The position numbers were made by a program, and so were the translations under genes. From Flavobacteriaceae bacterium (GTDB lineage Bacteria > Bacteroidota > Bacteroidia > Flavobacteriales > Flavobacteriaceae), in assembly GCA_004762155.1 (NCBI GenBank), contig SIHP01000005.1:1-64000 (forward strand): 64,000 bases of DNA. Direction: 5' to 3'. How positions within the stretch are numbered: the first letter of the stretch is position 1; each line of letters begins with the position of its first letter. This document shows positions 40,850 to 50,389 of this stretch, piece after piece. The notes under the pieces were generated by a model. That model was given only the letters and a program-made list of their open reading frames with translations. It was not told the origin of the DNA and did no database searches.

Positions 40850-41713
40850 ATGAGACAACTTAAAATTACAAAACAGGTTACCAATAGAGAAACCGCTTCT
40901 TTAGATAAATATTTACAAGAAATTGGAAAAGTAGATTTAATTACTGCTGACGAAGAAGTAGAATTAGCTCAACTTATTAAAGCTGGTGACCAAAGAGCAT
41001 TAGAAAAATTAACTAAAGCTAACTTACGTTTCGTTGTTTCTGTTGCAAAGCAATATCAAAATCAAGGATTAACATTACCAGATTTAATTAATGAAGGTAA
41101 CTTAGGATTAATTAAAGCCGCAAGACGTTTTGATGAAACGCGTGGTTTTAAATTTATCTCATATGCAGTATGGTGGATTCGTCAATCTATATTACAAGCT
41201 TTAGCTGAGCAATCTCGTATTGTTCGTTTACCTTTAAACAAAATTGGATCTATTAATAAAATTAATAAGATGTACGCTTTCTTAGAACAAGAAAACGAAC
41301 GTCCTCCAAGTGCTGAAGAAATTGCTAAGAAATTAGACATGACAGTTAATGATGTTAAAGAGTCTATGAAAAACTCTGGTCGTCATGTATCAATGGATGC
41401 GCCTTTAATTGAAGGAGAAGATTCTAATTTATATGATGTATTAAACTCAGGTGAATCTCCAAATCCAGACAGAACTTTATTACACGAATCTTTGCGTATT
41501 GAAATCAACAGAGCTTTAGAGACTTTAACTCCTCGTGAAGCTGATGTAGTAAAATTATATTTTGGTTTAGGTGAACACCAACCAATGACTTTAGAAGAAA
41601 TAGGTGAAACTTTTGATTTAACTCGTGAACGTGTTCGCCAGATTAAAGAAAAAGCAATTAGAAGATTAAAACATACTTCTAGAAGTAAAATCTTAATGAC
41701 ATACTTAGGTTAA
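40850..41713 (+). CDS. rpoD: Primary sigma factor RpoD, Bacteroidota type
   Basis: This is the housekeeping sigma factor of the phylum. The 287-residue protein lacks region 1.1 and the long non-conserved insert, as in Bacteroidota RpoD. Region 1.2 starts with [14 protein letters not shown], region 2 has [17 protein letters not shown] and [18 protein letters not shown], then the strand-opening [10 protein letters not shown]. Region 3 has [13 protein letters not shown]. Region 4 contains [16 protein letters not shown] and [18 protein letters not shown] strong terminator follows, so it is transcribed alone or with little downstream read-through. It would recognise the TAnnTTTG promoters noted here. 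Confidence 0.96.
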   Translation: MRQLKITKQVTNRETASLDKYLQEIGKVDLITADEEVELAQLIKAGDQRALEKLTKANLRFVVSVAKQYQNQGLTLPDLINEGNLGLIKAARRFDETRGFKFISYAVWWIRQSILQALAEQSRIVRLPLNKIGSINKINKMYAFLEQENERPPSAEEIAKKLDMTVNDVKESMKNSGRHVSMDAPLIEGEDSNLYDVLNSGESPNPDRTLLHESLRIEINRALETLTPREADVVKLYFGLGEHQPMTLEEIGETFDLTRERVRQIKEKAIRRLKHTSRSKILMTYLG

Positions 41714-41740
41714 TAAGAAGTTACCACTTTATAAATCATA

Positions 41741-41777
41741 AAAAGAAAGCTCTCAATAATTTTGAGAGCTTTCTTTT
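41741..41777 (+). terminator. Terminator after rpoD
   Basis: A perfect 16-base stem (41741-41756 with 41762-41777) with loop TAATT. The arms carry GAAAGCTCTCAA and its complement, and T-runs continue past the 3' arm. Confidence 0.92.
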
Positions 41778-41820
41778 TTATATTGTATTTTTACACACTT
41801 AAACAACACACACAAAACAA

Positions 41821-42477
41821 ATGAATAAACTTATTGCTCCATCAATGTTAGCTGCTGACTTTGGCAATTTACAACGAGACATAGAAATGGTAAATAATAG
41901 TGATGCTGATTGGTTTCATATTGATGTAATGGACGGACATTTTGTACCTAACATCTCTTATGGAATGCCAGTTATTCAAGCTATAAAAAAACATGCAACA
42001 AAACCTTTAGATGTTCACTTAATGATTGAAAAACCTGAACGTTATATTGAAGAATTTGCGAATATTGGTGCAGATATTATTACGGTACATTATGAATCTA
42101 CGGTACATTTACATAGAACTTTAACTCAAATTGAAGACGCTGGATGTAAAGCTGGTGTAGTACTAAACCTTACCACTCCTGTGTCTGTTTTAGAAGATAT
42201 TTTACCTAAATGTTATATGGTTTTAATAATGTCTATAAACCCAGGATTTGGAGGACAGAAATTTGAGCAAATAACATATCAAAAAGTAAAAAAGCTCCGT
42301 AAAATGATTACAGAACAAGGTTTAGATACGTTAATTGAAATTGACGGAGGAGTTACTAACAAAAACGCAAAAGATTTAATTGACGCTGGAGCAGATGTAC
42401 TTGTTTCTGGTAGTTATATTTTTAAAAGTGAAAACCCTACTAGTACAATTAGTGATTTAAAATCGATTTGTAATTAA
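41821..42477 (+). CDS. rpe: Ribulose-phosphate 3-epimerase
   Basis: Rpe interconverts ribulose 5-phosphate and xylulose 5-phosphate in the pentose phosphate pathway. The 218-residue TIM barrel has the usual motifs: APSMLAADFGNL at residues 5-17, WFHIDVMDGHFVPN near residue 31, VHLMIEKPE near residue 67, MSINPGFGGQKF near residue 138, and IEIDGGVTNKNA near residue 173, ending VSGSYIF. The metal-binding His and Asp residues are in place. Its last 29 bases overlap the 3' end of the convergent MtfA-type gene. Confidence 0.96.
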   Translation: MNKLIAPSMLAADFGNLQRDIEMVNNSDADWFHIDVMDGHFVPNISYGMPVIQAIKKHATKPLDVHLMIEKPERYIEEFANIGADIITVHYESTVHLHRTLTQIEDAGCKAGVVLNLTTPVSVLEDILPKCYMVLIMSINPGFGGQKFEQITYQKVKKLRKMITEQGLDTLIEIDGGVTNKNAKDLIDAGADVLVSGSYIFKSENPTSTISDLKSICN

Positions 42478-43261
42478 GCATTCTTTTAATTTTAGTATAT
42501 AAAACAGGAAATTGTTGCTGTAATTCTTTTGGAGACTCAAAGAAACACTCCGTAATTACAGCAACAAACTCCATTTTATTGACAAATGCATATTCTCTAA
42601 AGTAATTTGACTTTCTTACTTCTTCCATTTCTTTTTTATTTTGAAGAAAATCATCTAAACCTTTATATCCTCTAAAAAATATTGAAGCACTGATGTCTTT
42701 TGATTTTTGACTATGGAATGTTAAAGCATGAACAAACTCGTGAATTCCTAAATTTAAATTGTCATTAGTAATTATATCACCTAATAAAAAATCTTCCCAA
42801 GAAAAGACAATCATTTTAAATGCAGGATTATACTCCCCTTTATGTTGTTGCTTAGTAATTACAGAATAAAAACTTTTAGGATAAACTACTATTTTGTCAA
42901 AGACCGATGTTATATAGGTTCTCATTCCAAAAGTTAATTTTATATATGATGCGGCTATTAATACTTTTACTTCAGGAGTAATTACAAACCCATCTCTACC
43001 TATAAAATTATAATTACGAATAAAAACAGCCAATCTATGCTCAAAGTAAATCTTGTTTTTATTATCAAGCATTTTATAAAAACTAATATTAGCTATTAAA
43101 AAATTCTTTTGCTTTTTAGATAGCCTTTTTTTTATTAAATAAAAATGAATAAAGAGAGGCTTATTAAAAATATAACCATGTATTCTATTAATGCCATTCA
43201 CCAAAAGCGTAAAAGCACTTACAAGAAAGGTTATTAATTTAATTATATAAATGTGTTTCAT
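42449..43261 (-). CDS. Zinc-dependent peptidase, MtfA family
   Basis: The 270-residue protein has one N-terminal hydrophobic helix (residues about 5-20) and a metallopeptidase core with HEFVH at residues 174-178 and the downstream glutamate in EFVAVITECFFE near residue 240. This arrangement matches MtfA peptidases, which in enterobacteria bind Mlc and cleave oligopeptides. The substrate here is unknown. The helix suggests a membrane-bound form, which classic MtfA lacks. Its 3' end overlaps rpe by 29 bases tail to tail. Confidence 0.88.
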   Translation of the reverse strand: MKHIYIIKLITFLVSAFTLLVNGINRIHGYIFNKPLFIHFYLIKKRLSKKQKNFLIANISFYKMLDNKNKIYFEHRLAVFIRNYNFIGRDGFVITPEVKVLIAASYIKLTFGMRTYITSVFDKIVVYPKSFYSVITKQQHKGEYNPAFKMIVFSWEDFLLGDIITNDNLNLGIHEFVHALTFHSQKSKDISASIFFRGYKGLDDFLQNKKEMEEVRKSNYFREYAFVNKMEFVAVITECFFESPKELQQQFPVLYTKIKRMLNYKSILNH

Positions 43262-43271
43262 AAAAATATAA

Positions 43272-43297
43272 AAACCCGAAAGAAAACTTTCGAGTTT
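43272..43297 (-). terminator. Terminator after the O-antigen-ligase gene
   Basis: AAAC-C-CGAAAG (43272-43282) pairs with CTTTCG-A-GTTT (43287-43297) around a 4-base A loop, with one internal C/A mismatch. It lies 27 bases beyond the stop of the leftward gene and is followed by T-rich sequence on that strand. Confidence 0.7.
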
Positions 43298-43323
43298 ATT
43301 TTAAATATAAATTGAAATTAATT

Positions 43324-45738
43324 TTAATTGTTTTTTAGTTGATCTATTGCTTTTTGAGCTGACTTATATCCCTTAATTCTGCTTACTTCAAAGTCTTGCA
43401 TTGCTTTATCTTTATCTCCTAATTTAGAATAACACAAACCTCTATTATATTCAGGCTGTCCATTTTTCATGTAGTTAGCATTAATTACTTTATTTAAATG
43501 CTGAATAGAAATAGTATAATTTTTACAAACTCTTTCTAAAACAGCCAAATTAATTAAAGTCGCCATATTATTGGCTTTTAACTTTAAAACTTCATGAAAT
43601 TGATTTCTAGCATCTTTATATTTTTTTTGGTTGAAAAACTTTATCCCTTTATTATAATGTTTCTCTATCAGAACATTATTTGCAACAACAAGTTCTTTAT
43701 CTTCTTTCTTAAATCTTGATTGCTTTTTTCTATACGTTTTAATTTTTTCATCATTCGGGTTTAAAGCATATGCTGAGTCTATAACTTCTATAAACCTATC
43801 ATAACCTTTTTTATAGACATACAAATGCTCTGCTTTTTTAATCCAAGCATTTACATCTTTAGGAACAACTTTTGTATATATATTTAATGTTTTTATTAAA
43901 TTAATTGTATCATTACTATCTGCGTAATACCTCCTTAAGATTTCAAAATTCTGACTTTTTGATGGCTGTATATCAAATGCTTTTTGGGCATAATACAAAG
44001 CACTATCCTTATTAATTATATCTTTATCTTGAAAATACAATAATGCTTTTACTCCTAATGGCTCAGCATGATATGGCCCCATTTTAATAGCTTCATTTAA
44101 ATGCTGTAATGCCTTATTCTTTTTCTTACTATTATATGCAAAAAATGCTTTCATTATTGGAGTAGCTCTTCCATAAGCATCTAACTCAGGAAAGCTAGGA
44201 AGTATATTTAACATTTCGTCGTAGGAAATACTATATTTTTCTTTAAAAAAATCTTTCCCAATAAAATCTGTATATAAAATTTTATGAGTTTTACTAGCTT
44301 GATAGCCTTTATAACTTACTATTAAAAAAACTGAACTTAATAAAAAAAGCATTACAATAGACGGGAAAGGATTAACCTTTAATTTTATTTTTTGCTTAGT
44401 AAAAGCCAAAACTAATGCTAAAATAAAAAAGGTAAAAACCTGAATTGGAGTTCTCTCATGTGGAAAATTAAAAAAAGAATCTAAGAAATAAATCAAAAGG
44501 CTTGCTAACAAAACAACTGTAATAAATGCTTCTTCTTTTTTAGACTCTTTCAAATTATTATAAATTCTTTTTAGTAAGAAACAAAATATTACAATATATA
44601 AAGCCACATATATTAAAAAACCCAAAAAACCTACTTCTGAAAAAACTTGTAAAAAATCATTATGTACTCTTTTAGGATAAAAATAATTTTTCTTACTTGA
44701 AGTACCAATTAATTCTTCTTTAGGCATTAATTTCCAATTTCCCAGGCCTATACCTAAGAGAGGGTTTTTTTTAATGTCTTCAATTGCTGCTTGCCAATAC
44801 TTTTCTCTTCCACTACCATCTATTACCTCTTTATTTTTATTGTTTTTTTGTTCTCGATTATCATCATTTTTCTTCTTGTATATTATGTTTTTTTTAGAAG
44901 TTGTAAACACCAGATCTTTAAAAGAATTTAACTTCCCTCCATGTATTTTATTAAAATTTAAAGAAATAAACAATGAAAGCACCGTTATTAGAAACAAAGG
45001 TAAAACCTGTTTTAAAAATACAAATTTATAATTTTTAGTTATTAAGTTCAAATACAACAACAACATTCCTAATAGAATCGCTCCACCTAAAATAGCCGTC
45101 CTTGTTCCTATCAATAAGATTGCCGTAAATACAAATAACAAAAACATTAAAGCTAAAAACTTAAGCATAACTTTATCTTTTTTAACAAAAAGATAAAACA
45201 AAAATGGAAATTTCATAGCAATACTAATCGCTAAAATATTCCTGTTACCATAATTATGCTTAAACGAAGTTATTAACTCCTCACTTCTTATTTGATTATT
45301 ATTAGATACAAAATAATTAACAACCTGTAACGATTCTATTAACCCGACACCTGCTATTAATATACATAAGAATTCAAAATACTTTTTTGGGCTTTCTTTA
45401 ACAAACACATAAAAAACAAACAATGCTACAATAGTTAAAACCAAGTATGAAAGTGTTACTATACTTTCACTAACTAATATAGATTTTGTAATCGATACTA
45501 ATGAAATTAATAAAAATAGAAAGCCTCCAATAAAAACAGACACTACCAACTTACTAGTAGTAATTAAGTCGTATTCTTTTCTTTTAAAGAAAATATAACT
45601 CAAACTAAAAGTATTTAAAATAGCTATGTAAAACCATTGTGTATTAACAATTTCATGAGCTCCTAAATTAGGTATAAAAGCAACCATGAAATACAGTATA
45701 ATGATGATCCTATTTACAAATACATTCTTGTCTTCCAT
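43324..45738 (-). CDS. O-antigen ligase family protein with C-terminal TPR repeats
   Basis: The 804-residue protein has about 12 membrane helices in residues 1-475. The Wzy_C-type region includes RTAILGGAILLGMLLLYLN near residue 209 and a periplasmic loop with LLGIGLGNWKLMPKEELIG and KRVHNDFLQVFSEVGFLGFLIYV near residues 330-385, where the catalytic HNDFLQ segment lies. From about residue 480 it becomes a soluble part with several tetratricopeptide-like units, the last being YNRGLCYSKLGDKDKAMQDFEVS. It probably joins or polymerises lipid-linked glycans at the periplasmic face. The TPR part may bind a partner. No glycosyltransferase genes are adjacent. A WaaL role is only one option. Confidence 0.88.
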   Translation of the reverse strand: MEDKNVFVNRIIIILYFMVAFIPNLGAHEIVNTQWFYIAILNTFSLSYIFFKRKEYDLITTSKLVVSVFIGGFLFLLISLVSITKSILVSESIVTLSYLVLTIVALFVFYVFVKESPKKYFEFLCILIAGVGLIESLQVVNYFVSNNNQIRSEELITSFKHNYGNRNILAISIAMKFPFLFYLFVKKDKVMLKFLALMFLLFVFTAILLIGTRTAILGGAILLGMLLLYLNLITKNYKFVFLKQVLPLFLITVLSLFISLNFNKIHGGKLNSFKDLVFTTSKKNIIYKKKNDDNREQKNNKNKEVIDGSGREKYWQAAIEDIKKNPLLGIGLGNWKLMPKEELIGTSSKKNYFYPKRVHNDFLQVFSEVGFLGFLIYVALYIVIFCFLLKRIYNNLKESKKEEAFITVVLLASLLIYFLDSFFNFPHERTPIQVFTFFILALVLAFTKQKIKLKVNPFPSIVMLFLLSSVFLIVSYKGYQASKTHKILYTDFIGKDFFKEKYSISYDEMLNILPSFPELDAYGRATPIMKAFFAYNSKKKNKALQHLNEAIKMGPYHAEPLGVKALLYFQDKDIINKDSALYYAQKAFDIQPSKSQNFEILRRYYADSNDTINLIKTLNIYTKVVPKDVNAWIKKAEHLYVYKKGYDRFIEVIDSAYALNPNDEKIKTYRKKQSRFKKEDKELVVANNVLIEKHYNKGIKFFNQKKYKDARNQFHEVLKLKANNMATLINLAVLERVCKNYTISIQHLNKVINANYMKNGQPEYNRGLCYSKLGDKDKAMQDFEVSRIKGYKSAQKAIDQLKNN

Positions 45739-45753
45739 TATTATTTAAATTTG

Positions 45754-45827
45754 TGACTTCGAGAGGATTCGAACCTCCAACCCTCAGAGCCGAAATCTGA
45801 TATTCTATCCAGTTGAACTACGAAGCC
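45754..45827 (-). tRNA. tRNA-Arg (anticodon TCG)
   Basis: The minus strand folds into a 74-base cloverleaf: acceptor GGCTTCG with CGAAGTC (one G-T pair), D-arm with AGTTCAACTGGATAGAA, anticodon stem TCAGA/TCTGA around the loop TTTCGGC with anticodon TCG, and T-arm with GGTTCGAATCC. The 3' CCA is not encoded, as usual in this phylum. It should read CGN arginine codons, mostly CGA. Confidence 0.93.
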
Positions 45828-45845
45828 TTATCTTTTTTTATTAGT

Positions 45846-46295
45846 TTAAGATAGTTTATTACGAACAATAGTGGATATTGTTTTACCATCTGCTTGTCCT
45901 CCTATTTCTTTAGAAACGAGTCCCATTACTTTCCCCATATCTTTCATCCCTTCTGCTCCTATTTTTTCAATAGTTGACAATACAACTTTTTCTATTTCTT
46001 CTTCTGATAAAGCTTCTGGTAAAAACTGCTCTAATACTTTTGCTTCGTCTAACTCTGGCGTTGCTAAATCCTCTCTCTTTTGTGTTAAAAAAATCGAAGC
46101 ACTATCCTTACGTTGTTTAACTTGTTTTTGAACTATCTTTATTTCTTGTTCTTCTGTTAAATCTTGTACAGTACCAGTCTCTGTTTTTGCTAATAAAAAA
46201 GCAGACTTTAACGATCTTAAAGCAGCTAAAGCTACAGTGTCTTTAGCCTTCATTGCCTCTTTCATTTTATTCATTACCTCTTTTTGTAAACTCAT
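45846..46295 (-). CDS. GatB/YqeY domain protein
   Basis: The 149-residue protein is a stand-alone YqeY domain: MKAKDTVALAALRSLKSA near the N-terminus, then DSASIFLTQKREDLATPELDE, LEQFLPEALSEEEI and MGKVMGLVSKEIGGQADGKTIS. The family has similarity to the tail domain of GatB amidotransferase and may bind tRNA, but its role is not established. It is typically next to ftsZ in Bacteroidota and shares its orientation here. The ftsZ terminator lies between the two genes. Confidence 0.94.
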   Translation of the reverse strand: MSLQKEVMNKMKEAMKAKDTVALAALRSLKSAFLLAKTETGTVQDLTEEQEIKIVQKQVKQRKDSASIFLTQKREDLATPELDEAKVLEQFLPEALSEEEIEKVVLSTIEKIGAEGMKDMGKVMGLVSKEIGGQADGKTISTIVRNKLS

Positions 46296-46324
46296 GATTT
46301 TTTATTTTAAATATCAAATATACA

Positions 46325-46356
46325 TATAAAAAAAGTTCCTGATTTCTCAGGAACTT
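46325..46356 (-). terminator. Terminator after ftsZ, end of the dcw cluster
   Basis: AAGTTCCTGA (46333-46342) pairs perfectly with TCAGGAACTT (46347-46356) around TTTC. On the minus strand it is followed by a long T-run and lies 11 bases beyond the ftsZ stop. Confidence 0.92.
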
Positions 46357-46367
46357 ATACTTCTTTA

Positions 46368-48239
46368 TTAATCAACATTGTCGTGTAAATAAGAATTATT
46401 AGAACTGAGGCCTATATCTTCTTTATTAGTTTTTAATGTTGTTTTAGTATTACTTATTCTGGCATTACCATCTAAATCTACGCCCTGCCTTTTGTATGCT
46501 GGCTGACGCTCTATCTCATCAATATTTTTATTTAACTGATCATTAAATTTATAATTAAATCCTTTCATCTTTTCTCTACGCGCTTGAGCTCTTCTCTCTA
46601 ACTCCGTAATTGTTAAATCTAAAGGTGAAATCTCTTTAGTATCATTTAATCTTTGCTCTTCTAATTCTTCTTTCGTTTGAGTTCTTACTTCAAACTGTAA
46701 ATCTTCTTCTACTTCTTTTTTTACTGGAGAAGTAGATGCTTTACCTATTGTTGGTTTAGCTTCAAAATCTTCTAAAACAAAACGAGTTTCTTGAACTTGC
46801 CTTACTTCTTCCGCAACTACCTCTATATTTTTAATTGATTCTGAAGTTTCAACCAAAGTGCTATTCGACTTTATTTCTTCTTCTGTATTTAAAGGTAAAT
46901 CAAATAACAAATCTTGTTGTACTGCTGCTACTTGTTTTTCTTCAACAACAGGTTTTGTTTCACTTATATTAGTGATTATGAAGTCTTCGGAAGAGATACT
47001 TTCTAAAGTAACTTCTTCATATTGAACATCTATATTTTTTATTACTTCAGAAGTTTTAATTAAACCTTTTTCTTCTTTAACTTCTTTTTCAAAATCTAAA
47101 ACATGAACAACTTTCTCTTCTTTTACAGGAGGAGTTAATGGTTCTTGTATTGTAGGTGATTTCGTTATCGTTTTAGCTTCAAAATTATATGTTGCTTTTT
47201 GTTCATCTTCTAATGTATGAACAATTTTTTTAACCTCGGTATTTGTAATTGTACTTTGTTGATCAGCTGCAAATCCAGTAGCTACAATAGTTACAGCAAT
47301 ACCGTCCTCTAAACTTTCATCTTCACCGATACCCATAATGATATTAGCATCAAAACCTGCTTCATCTTGAATATAGTCATTAATTTCTCCTATTTCATCT
47401 AGAGTTACCTCATTAGTCCCAGATACTATTAACAGTAAAACATTTTTTGCACCCGTTATTTTATTATCATTTAATAATGGAGAATCTAACGCTTTTGTTA
47501 TAGCACTTTTTGCTCTATTTTCTCCAGACTCTTTTGCAGAACCCATGATAGCTGTACCACTATTAGACAATACTGTTTTAGCATCATGTAAATCAATATT
47601 TTGTTTATAATGATGTGTTATAACTTCTGCTATTCCTTTTGCAGCTGTAGCTAACACTTCATCTGCTTTGGAAAAACCTGCTTTAAAACCTAAATTCCCG
47701 TATACTTCACGAAGTTTATTATTATTAATAACAATTAAAGAATCTACATTTCTTCTCAACTCATCAATTCCTTTTTGAGCTTGATGTGAACGTCTTTTTC
47801 CTTCAAATTGAAATGGCATTGTAACGATACCTACCGTTAAAATATCCATATCCTTTGCTATTTTTGCTATAATAGGTGCAGCTCCAGTTCCTGTTCCACC
47901 TCCCATACCTGCAGTAATAAATACCATTTTAGTATGTGTACTCAACATTTGCTGAATATCTTGTATACTTTCTGCTGCTGCTTGTGCTCCAACTTCTGGA
48001 TTTGCTCCAGCTCCCAAACCTGAAGTTAAATGTGCTCCTAATTGAATTTTATTAGGTATTGCACTGCTTTCTAATGCTTGTGCATCTGTATTACAAATCA
48101 CAAAGTCTACACCATGAATTTGTTTACTATACATGTGATTTACAGCATTGCTTCCTCCCCCACCAACACCGATGACTTTAATTGCATTAGATTGTGATTT
48201 TGGCATATCAAATGAAATGTTATCGAATTCTTCGCTCAT
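46368..48239 (-). CDS. ftsZ: Cell division protein FtsZ, with long C-terminal extension
   Basis: FtsZ is the tubulin-like GTPase that forms the division ring. The 623-residue protein has the GTPase core in residues 1-330: [11 protein letters not shown] near residue 27, [18 protein letters not shown] near residue 110 (tubulin signature), and the T7-loop region [16 protein letters not shown] near residue 300. From about residue 335 a long Glu- and Lys-rich, low-complexity linker of about 220 residues follows, ending in a conserved basic C-terminal part ([19 protein letters not shown]). This is well over the E. coli size of 383 but usual for the phylum. The tail likely binds FtsA or other partners. 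Confidence 0.97.
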   Translation of the reverse strand: MSEEFDNISFDMPKSQSNAIKVIGVGGGGSNAVNHMYSKQIHGVDFVICNTDAQALESSAIPNKIQLGAHLTSGLGAGANPEVGAQAAAESIQDIQQMLSTHTKMVFITAGMGGGTGTGAAPIIAKIAKDMDILTVGIVTMPFQFEGKRRSHQAQKGIDELRRNVDSLIVINNNKLREVYGNLGFKAGFSKADEVLATAAKGIAEVITHHYKQNIDLHDAKTVLSNSGTAIMGSAKESGENRAKSAITKALDSPLLNDNKITGAKNVLLLIVSGTNEVTLDEIGEINDYIQDEAGFDANIIMGIGEDESLEDGIAVTIVATGFAADQQSTITNTEVKKIVHTLEDEQKATYNFEAKTITKSPTIQEPLTPPVKEEKVVHVLDFEKEVKEEKGLIKTSEVIKNIDVQYEEVTLESISSEDFIITNISETKPVVEEKQVAAVQQDLLFDLPLNTEEEIKSNSTLVETSESIKNIEVVAEEVRQVQETRFVLEDFEAKPTIGKASTSPVKKEVEEDLQFEVRTQTKEELEEQRLNDTKEISPLDLTITELERRAQARREKMKGFNYKFNDQLNKNIDEIERQPAYKRQGVDLDGNARISNTKTTLKTNKEDIGLSSNNSYLHDNVD

Positions 48240-48322
48240 AATAACTCTTCTTTTTTTTAGTTCTTTCTTTAATTACTTTATTGTCTTTTCTATGTTGGGG
48301 ACTTTTTACTAGGACCTATCTT

Positions 48323-49654
48323 TTATTCTGCGTTATCTAAAAATTCTTTAAATCGTTCTGTAAACTTTTCAAAGAATGATTTACTCTTTTGTTTTGGTTG
48401 TTCAATTATTTTTTCTTCAAACTGATTTTCTAAAAGCTCTTCTGAATTAATAGTATTATCAATTTGAACTTCTTCTTCAAAAACCTCTATACTTTCTTTC
48501 TCAAGACCTTCCATTAACAAACCAACTGCCGTTGCATAAGAAGGACTTGATAAAATATCGTCACTATCTCCAGCCAAATGTTCGTTTGGAAAACCAATAC
48601 GAGCATCCATACCTGTTATATATTCAACTAACTGACGAAGATGTTTTAATTGAGACCCTCCTCCTGTTAAAACTATTCCTGCAATTAATTTTCCTTTTTG
48701 AGTTTCGTGTCCGTAATTTTTAATTTCTAAATACACATGTTCAATAATTTCTTGAACTCTTGCATGAATTATTTTCGATAGATTTTTTAAAGTTATTTCC
48801 TTAGGCTCTCTTCCTCTTAAACCTGGTATCGAAACTATCTCTGTTTCTTTATTTTCTCCTGGCCAAGCAGAACCAAATTTTACTTTTAATAACTCTGCTT
48901 GTTTTTCTATAATAGAACAACCTTCTTTAATATCTTCCGTTATTACGTTTCCTCCAAAAGGAATAACAGCAGTATGACGAATTATTCCATCTTTAAAAAT
49001 GGCTAAATCTGTTGTACCACCACCTATATCTATCAAAGCAACTCCTGCTTCTTTTTCTTCTCTACTTAAAACTGCTGATGCAGATGCTAATGGTTCTAAT
49101 GTAATATCCCCTAAACTTAAACCAGCACTTTTTACACATCTTCCTATATTTCTAATAGAAGAAACCTGACCTACAACAACATGAAAATTAGCTTCTAATC
49201 TACCTCCATACATTCCGATTGGTTCTTTTACATCTGCTTGGCTATCTACCTTAAACTCTTGTGGTAACACATGAATTATTTCTTCTCCAGGTAACATTAC
49301 CAACTTATGTACTTGGTTTACCAAATCATCAATATCATTATTCTCTATAACTTCATCTGCATTTGAACGAGTTATATAATCACTATGATGTAAACTTCTA
49401 ATATGTTGGCCGGCAATACCAACTACAACGTTTTCTATTCTTTGTCCAGAGACACTTTCCGCCTCATCAACAGCTTGCTGTATTGATTGTATTGTTTGTG
49501 TAATATTATTTACCACACCTCGTTTTACACCTAAACTTTTTGCTTTACCAATACCAAGAACTTCAATTTTCCCGTATTCGTTTTTGCGTCCAATCATGGC
49601 AACAATCTTGGTAGTACCAATGTCTAAACCAACTGCTATTTTATTGTTTTCCAT
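48323..49654 (-). CDS. ftsA: Cell division protein FtsA
   Basis: FtsA is the actin-like membrane anchor of FtsZ. From MENNKIAVGLDIGTTK the protein is 443 residues; an upstream in-frame ATG eight codons earlier is less likely. Actin-type phosphate loops are at IGTTKIVAMIG near residue 11 and VALIDIGGGTTDLAIF near residue 206, with GIVLTGGGSQLKHLRQL near residue 330. A C-terminal amphipathic helix with KSKSFFEKFTERFKEFLDN would bind the membrane, after an acidic linker. It overlaps the 3' end of ftsQ by about 14 bases. Confidence 0.96.
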   Translation of the reverse strand: MENNKIAVGLDIGTTKIVAMIGRKNEYGKIEVLGIGKAKSLGVKRGVVNNITQTIQSIQQAVDEAESVSGQRIENVVVGIAGQHIRSLHHSDYITRSNADEVIENNDIDDLVNQVHKLVMLPGEEIIHVLPQEFKVDSQADVKEPIGMYGGRLEANFHVVVGQVSSIRNIGRCVKSAGLSLGDITLEPLASASAVLSREEKEAGVALIDIGGGTTDLAIFKDGIIRHTAVIPFGGNVITEDIKEGCSIIEKQAELLKVKFGSAWPGENKETEIVSIPGLRGREPKEITLKNLSKIIHARVQEIIEHVYLEIKNYGHETQKGKLIAGIVLTGGGSQLKHLRQLVEYITGMDARIGFPNEHLAGDSDDILSSPSYATAVGLLMEGLEKESIEVFEEEVQIDNTINSEELLENQFEEKIIEQPKQKSKSFFEKFTERFKEFLDNAE

Positions 49655-50381
49655 CTTGATTTTGTTTTGTGCACACAACTTGGTTGTGATACTTTAGATT
49701 AATTATTTTATAATTATGAATTGTTTTATCCAATAAAGCTTTGTTATAAAATGCTTTTAGTTTTTTAATTTTTTTATCAACGTTAATAAATTTTCCAAAA
49801 TTCACCTTATAATCTCCACTTCGTACATTAAAAACATACTCAGAATTTTCTTTTTTTGTTATTGTTATAATTTCTTTTTTTAAAAAATCATCTTTAGAAA
49901 ACAACGTAACTAACTTGGTTATTTCTTCCACATCATCAAAAGCATCTAATCCAAAAACCAAAGGAACTCTTGCTGAGTGTTTAATCGACAAAGGCATTTT
50001 AACCGAATACTTATCAACATAATAAGCATCATCATTGGTTATAATTCTTGCCAAAGGTTCTCTTTGTTTAACTTTTGTTTTTAACTTACCTTCTACAGTT
50101 AAAGAAACAGTTACTTTCTCTACAAACGGACTAGCTAACACTTTCTTTTCTAGGACATGTAAATCTATAACTCTTTTGGGTTGGTTTTTAATTGACCTTT
50201 CATTTTGTATTAACAATTTATTAACCGACTCATGAGTTAAAAAAGAATTATCTCCTCCATAAAATTTAACTTCAATTTCTTCAACCTCTTTTTGTTGATT
50301 TCTATCAAAAGAAAAACCATACAAAAGCAATATTGATAAAATCAATATTGGAAAAACTAGGTATGGAATTAACTTTTTCAT
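49641..50381 (-). CDS. ftsQ: Cell division protein FtsQ
   Basis: FtsQ links the early and late divisome across the periplasm. The 246-residue protein has one N-terminal membrane helix (about residues 6-24), a POTRA-like region (EVKFYGGDNSFLTHESVNKLL) and a beta domain, containing RVIDLHVLEKKVLASPFVEKVTVSLTVEGKLKTKVKQREPLARI, which is the typical order. The gene lies between murC and ftsA. Confidence 0.93.
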   Translation of the reverse strand: MKKLIPYLVFPILILSILLLYGFSFDRNQQKEVEEIEVKFYGGDNSFLTHESVNKLLIQNERSIKNQPKRVIDLHVLEKKVLASPFVEKVTVSLTVEGKLKTKVKQREPLARIITNDDAYYVDKYSVKMPLSIKHSARVPLVFGLDAFDDVEEITKLVTLFSKDDFLKKEIITITKKENSEYVFNVRSGDYKVNFGKFINVDKKIKKLKAFYNKALLDKTIHNYKIINLKYHNQVVCTKQNQDGKQ

Positions 50382-50389
50382 TCTTTAAA

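Noticed and set aside
49655-49678. Upstream ATG for ftsA adding eight residues
   Set aside because: The residues MCAQNKIK are not part of FtsA, and the MENNKIAVGLDIGTT start matches the family better.
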